Position numbers and translations under genes: made by a program
The notes under the pieces: generated by a model
The model's input: only the letters and a program-made list of their open reading frames with translations
Database searches by the model: none
What the model was told of the DNA's origin: nothing
Shown here: one piece after another, positions 6,094 through 8,581 of the stretch
Layout: every line of letters begins with the position of its first letter
Numbering within the stretch: the stretch's first letter is position 1
Source of the DNA: CAWKDG01 sp963848355
GTDB taxonomy: Bacteria > Actinomycetota > Acidimicrobiia > Acidimicrobiales > UBA8190
Direction: 5' to 3'
Length of the DNA: 8,581 nucleotides
Assembly: GCA_963848355.1 (NCBI GenBank)
Contig: CAWKDG010000011.1
Span: forward strand, 1-8,581

Positions 6094-7269
6094 GTGCGCC
6101 GATGCGTCGCGGTCAACCCCGAAGGCATGCGGGCCAGAGCTTTGACCGTCACCTCTAACCCCGTCCCTGGATCGGCGCGCCGGAAACTGCTCGTCCGGCT
6201 GGTCTACCCAGCCGTGCTGGTCGTGGCGACGATCGGCCTGAGCGCGGCCGGGTGGTCGGGAACCTCGGTGGGGGTGATCAGTGCGAACCCGGCGACTGAT
6301 CCTTCCCTCGTGGCGGGAACGCCCCGTCCGATCCGTTCCGACGAGTGGAGCGTGAACACACCCTTCATGGTGGCCCAGAGCCACCACGGGTTCTCTCCGG
6401 TCTCGGACGACAGCATCGGAAATCACGATCTCAACGTCGTCGACGAGGTCCCGAGCACCGATTGGTCGACCTTCTTCAGGCCCTGGGGTCTCCCGGCTCT
6501 GGTCCTCGACCTGGAGCACGGATTCGCAGCTCGCTGGTGGCTCATGAGTCTGGTCCTACTACTGGGTGCGTACCTGCTCCTGTTGGCACTCACTGACCGG
6601 ACAGATGTGGCAGTGCTGTTCAGCCTGGCCATTTGGCTCTCGCCCTTCTTCCAGTGGTGGTACGCGGCAGATGGATTGGACATCGCCGGGATGGGGATGC
6701 TCTGTGTCGGAGCCTTTCTGTATTCGCTGCGAGCATCGTCGGTGCCGCGCCGAGCGGGCTGGCTGGCGTTGGCGGCGTACGCGGCGATCAGCTTCGTGCT
6801 GCTTTTCTACCCTCCGTTTCAGATCCCGGCGGCGCTCGTTCTGGGCATCGTAGGAGTGTGTTACGTCGTCGGGCGCTGGTCCGAACTGGGGTTGACGGCG
6901 CGTCGACTGACGATCGACCTCGGGGCACTGGCGATCGTCATCTTCGGAGTGTTGGGAGCCTTCTACCTTCATGCCCGGGGCACCATCGTGGCCATCAACA
7001 CCACCGTGTACCCGGGCCACCGTCGCGCCACCGGGGGTGGCACCTCACTCCTGCAGCTCTTCTCGGCCCCCTTCGGGCTGGACCTCGCCCAGAATGGGAC
7101 GGCACTGCCCCCCACTTTGAACCAATCCGAGATCTCGTCGTTCGTCCTGCTCGGCCCCTTCGCCCTCCTGCAGATCCAGCGAGTGCGTCTGAAAGAGTTC
7201 GCACAGCGGTGGAGGCTGCTTCTCGTCGGAACGGCCGGCGCGTCCTCCTCGTCACCACCTGGTACCTGA
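6094..7269 (+). CDS. Large polytopic membrane protein, N-terminal part (frameshifted)
   Basis: This is the first part of an uncharacterised integral membrane protein; real homology to the second part starts where this frame fails. Start: GTG at 6094 or ATG at 6127 (residue 12); neither has a well-spaced Shine-Dalgarno sequence. Basic residues precede the first membrane segment (about 34-54). A long outside loop follows, with the conserved-looking IRSDEW (80-85) and later STDWSTFFRPWG (121-132). Further segments lie near 148-166, 172-187, 196-212, 221-238, 243-260, 273-292 and 346-361. An acidic pair just after the first membrane segment recalls GT-C glycosyltransferases, so an outer-face glycosyl transfer or polysaccharide assembly role is possible (inference). 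Up to residue 383 the text is good membrane protein; after that the frame reads ASSSSPPGT and stops at 7269, while the membrane sequence continues one base back in the other frame. The broken gene may be a pseudogene, a sequencing error or a programmed shift. Confidence 0.75.
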   Translation: MRRCVAVNPEGMRARALTVTSNPVPGSARRKLLVRLVYPAVLVVATIGLSAAGWSGTSVGVISANPATDPSLVAGTPRPIRSDEWSVNTPFMVAQSHHGFSPVSDDSIGNHDLNVVDEVPSTDWSTFFRPWGLPALVLDLEHGFAARWWLMSLVLLLGAYLLLLALTDRTDVAVLFSLAIWLSPFFQWWYAADGLDIAGMGMLCVGAFLYSLRASSVPRRAGWLALAAYAAISFVLLFYPPFQIPAALVLGIVGVCYVVGRWSELGLTARRLTIDLGALAIVIFGVLGAFYLHARGTIVAINTTVYPGHRRATGGGTSLLQLFSAPFGLDLAQNGTALPPTLNQSEISSFVLLGPFALLQIQRVRLKEFAQRWRLLLVGTAGASSSSPPGT

Positions 7270-8174
7270 TCAGCCTGCCCCCGATCCTTGCGTCCATCCT
7301 CCTCTTGAACCGGGTCGAGGCCCAGCGAGCCATCCTCGGAGTGGGGCTGGGTGGTTTCCTTCTGATGGCCTTGTTCTGCGCGGCGGAGTTCGAGCACGCC
7401 GACCTCCCCCAGCCGGTCCCCGCCGCCCGCGGATCACTCGACCCCGACGAGCGACATCGTCGGATCCTCACCGGTGCGTTCATCTGTGGTGGCCTCGCCT
7501 TCGCCATGTACTTTTGGGCCGGACGGAGCCTCAGGCAGACCGTTCCGGCCCTACACCTGAGCCTGGGGGAGGCCGGGATCGTGAGTGCGGCGGCTGCGAT
7601 CGTGGTGTTGCTGCTCTGCGCCCGCAAGGTCATCTGGGGAGGCGTGGCGTTGGCGGTCTTCGGCGCCACCATCGCCCTGCCCGCCAACCCGCTGTACCAG
7701 GGACTGGGGCCCCTGACATCCTCCCCCCTGCTCGCCACGTTCGCCCACGAGGCGTCCAACCATCCCGATGCGACCCATCGCGCTTGGCTCAGTTTCGCCA
7801 GCTCGCACCTGAACACGATCCTCGTGGCATCTGGTCTCCAGACCCTGAGCGCCCCTTCCATCTACCCCAACCACAAGGCGTGGAGAATCCTCGATCCCGA
7901 TCACCAGTACCGCAATGCCTGGGATCGGTATGCAAACCTGACCTTCGTGCCCGCGCCGAGCGGCGCCACTCCGAAGCTCGTTCTCTCCGGCACGTTTCAC
8001 GCCTCTTTGGAGATCGCCATCGATCCGTGCGGTGCCGCCGCACAGCAACTCGGGGTCGGTTTCGTGGTCTCCCCGGCACCGCTCACCGACTCATGCCTGG
8101 CACTCGGGGTCAAGACGACTTTCAACGGCTCTCCCACCTACATCTACACGCGGAGCTCCACCGCCGTCGGCTGA
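7242..8174 (+). CDS. Large polytopic membrane protein, C-terminal part (frameshifted)
   Basis: This is the continuation of the same membrane protein in the -1 frame, about 310 codons from 7242. The frame is open from further upstream, but translation before 7242 is Arg/Pro-rich and non-coding in character. It begins in mid-helix with VLLVTTWYLISLPPILASIL, exactly continuing RWRLLLVGTAG of the first part. Membrane segments follow around AILGVGLGGFLLMALF, TGAFICGGLAFAMYFW, GIVSAAAAIVVLLLCA and IWGGVALAVFGATIAL. The last 150 or so residues look extracytoplasmic. They include YPNHKAWRILDPDHQY and WDRYANLTF, a pattern seen at the end of YfhO-like and related bacterial membrane proteins, and two Cys (IDPCG, TDSCLA) that could form a disulfide. 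With the first part the intact protein would be about 693 residues with some 13 membrane segments. No start codon or ribosome site is visible near 7242, so it is not a separate gene. Confidence 0.75.
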   Translation, partial: VLLVTTWYLISLPPILASILLLNRVEAQRAILGVGLGGFLLMALFCAAEFEHADLPQPVPAARGSLDPDERHRRILTGAFICGGLAFAMYFWAGRSLRQTVPALHLSLGEAGIVSAAAAIVVLLLCARKVIWGGVALAVFGATIALPANPLYQGLGPLTSSPLLATFAHEASNHPDATHRAWLSFASSHLNTILVASGLQTLSAPSIYPNHKAWRILDPDHQYRNAWDRYANLTFVPAPSGATPKLVLSGTFHASLEIAIDPCGAAAQQLGVGFVVSPAPLTDSCLALGVKTTFNGSPTYIYTRSSTAVG

Positions 8175-8202
8175 GTGACGACGCGTGGGTCCGACGCGGG
8201 CC

Positions 8203-8217
8203 ATCGGTTGTTCCGAT
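8203..8217 (+). terminator. Weak stem-loop after the membrane protein
   Basis: ATCGG-TTGTT-CCGAT makes a 5-bp stem 28 bases after the TGA at 8172. No T run follows, so termination here is uncertain. Confidence 0.2.
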
Positions 8218-8243
8218 AATCAAGGCGGCGAGGCTCGCTTTCG

Positions 8244-8302
8244 CCCATTTCAGCCCGGTTCCACTTCCCGAAATCCGGACCCGACGGCTAGCCTGAAATG
8301 GG
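8244..8302. repeat. Perfect 10-bp inverted repeat around a possible promoter
   Basis: CCCATTTCAG (8244-8253) and CTGAAATGGG (8293-8302) are exact reverse complements, separated by 39 bases. Inside them CCGGTT (8255-8260) can pair with AATCCGG near 8272-8278 with one bulge, so a nested structure is possible. The right arm overlaps the last bases of the candidate -10 box. The AT-rich arms stand out against the GC-rich surroundings. It may be a paired operator or a long stem in the leader; repeat ends of a small element are also possible. Confidence 0.65.
8265..8294 (+). promoter_or_regulatory. Candidate promoter for the gene at 8341
   Basis: TAGCCT (8289-8294) fits the TAnnnT -10 pattern, and TTCCCG (8265-8270) lies 18 bases upstream with three matches to TTGACA. 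The start point would be near 8301, giving a 40-base leader with a strong ribosome binding site. It sits within the 8244-8302 inverted repeat. Confidence 0.28.
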
Positions 8303-8329
8303 ATCTCATGCGGAGGGCTCCCACGCTCC

Positions 8330-8338
8330 AAGGAGGAG
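8330..8338 (+). promoter_or_regulatory. Strong Shine-Dalgarno sequence
   Basis: AAGGAGGAG contains the full anti-16S complement AAGGAGG and ends two bases before the ATG at 8341 (four bases from the end of AGGAGG). It is the best ribosome binding site in the window and decides the start of the last gene. Confidence 0.7.
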
Positions 8339-8340
8339 CG

Positions 8341-8581
8341 ATGCCACCTGGCGATAGCGAGCGTATTTCTGCCTCTGCCGGTCCGGCCCGGACCCAGCCC
8401 TCTGCGCGCCCGGGCAGGTCGGCGGGAAACGACCTCGTCGAAGAAGCCGTGCGGAGCGAGCCGACCAGAAACCACGGGTCGTCAGGGCGGGCGGGCCCCC
8501 GTCGGGAAGACCCGGCGGGGTACACGCACGCTTCGGCGACTCAGACGTCAGTGGTCCGTCATTCCCGGATCTGCGTCATCG
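8341..8581 (+). CDS. Unidentified gene, 5' part (runs off the right edge)
   Basis: The frame opened by the ATG at 8341 has no stop to the window end, giving 80 codons. The first 70 or so residues are rich in Ser, Gly, Pro, Arg and Ala with scattered acids and look disordered. There is no signal peptide or membrane segment. The visible end, HSRICVI, looks like a short basic turn into a first hydrophobic beta strand, as at the beginning of Rossmann-type or GT-B enzymes after a low-complexity tail. In a polysaccharide cluster a glycosyltransferase would be plausible, but the product cannot be named. It lies 166 bases after the membrane protein and seems to have its own promoter. Confidence 0.62.
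   Translation, partial: MPPGDSERISASAGPARTQPSARPGRSAGNDLVEEAVRSEPTRNHGSSGRAGPRREDPAGYTHASATQTSVVRHSRICVI

Noticed and set aside
6633..7241. Upstream part of the second membrane-protein frame as coding
   Set aside because: It is open but overlaps the well-formed membrane sequence in the first frame; its own translation is Arg/Pro rich.
7228..7257. Programmed -1 frameshift signal
   Set aside because: No X-XXY-YYZ heptamer is seen in the junction, and no clear downstream stem-loop was found by eye; a single-base loss is simpler.

Overview
The window looks like part of a cell-envelope polysaccharide gene cluster from a high-GC bacterium, most likely an actinobacterium. This rests on the GC-rich coding sequence (two 60-base lines of the first gene counted by hand gave 67 % and 80 % GC), GTG starts, and a large multi-spanning membrane protein of a kind usual in actinobacterial envelope clusters. 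No rRNA, tRNA, CRISPR array or insertion sequence was seen, so the taxon cannot be narrowed further.

Layout. At the extreme left, the first few codons of a leftward gene appear to leave the window, with a TATAAT promoter upstream of them. About 500 bases without a convincing gene follow. From 560 to 4050 there are three rightward genes: a UDP-N-acetylglucosamine 2-epimerase (wecB type), a UDP-N-acetylmannosaminuronate dehydrogenase (wecC type) and an extended-SDR nucleotide-sugar epimerase/dehydratase. The last two overlap by 8 bases. A family 4 glycosyltransferase of the WbuB type lies tail-to-tail with them on the minus strand, 21 bases away. A 771-base divergent gap (5323-6093) holds no convincing gene but has several perfect inverted repeats. 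It is followed by a rightward polytopic membrane protein of about 693 codons, broken by a -1 shift near 7242. After it comes a 166-base spacer with a 10-bp inverted repeat around a possible promoter. The last feature is a rightward gene with a very good Shine-Dalgarno sequence at 8341 that runs off the right edge.

How the genes work together. The first two enzymes form the textbook route UDP-GlcNAc -> UDP-ManNAc -> UDP-ManNAcA. The SDR protein probably makes or modifies a second nucleotide sugar. The WbuB-type enzyme probably adds a sugar to a lipid-linked repeat on the cytoplasmic face. The large membrane protein could act on the outer face, as a GT-C-like transferase or assembly factor (inference). 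No flippase, polymerase or priming transferase is visible, so the cluster must extend beyond the window.

The points most worth a second look are the frameshift in the membrane protein, the dyad-rich divergent gap and the inverted repeat upstream of 8341. No clearly new defence or mobile system was found.
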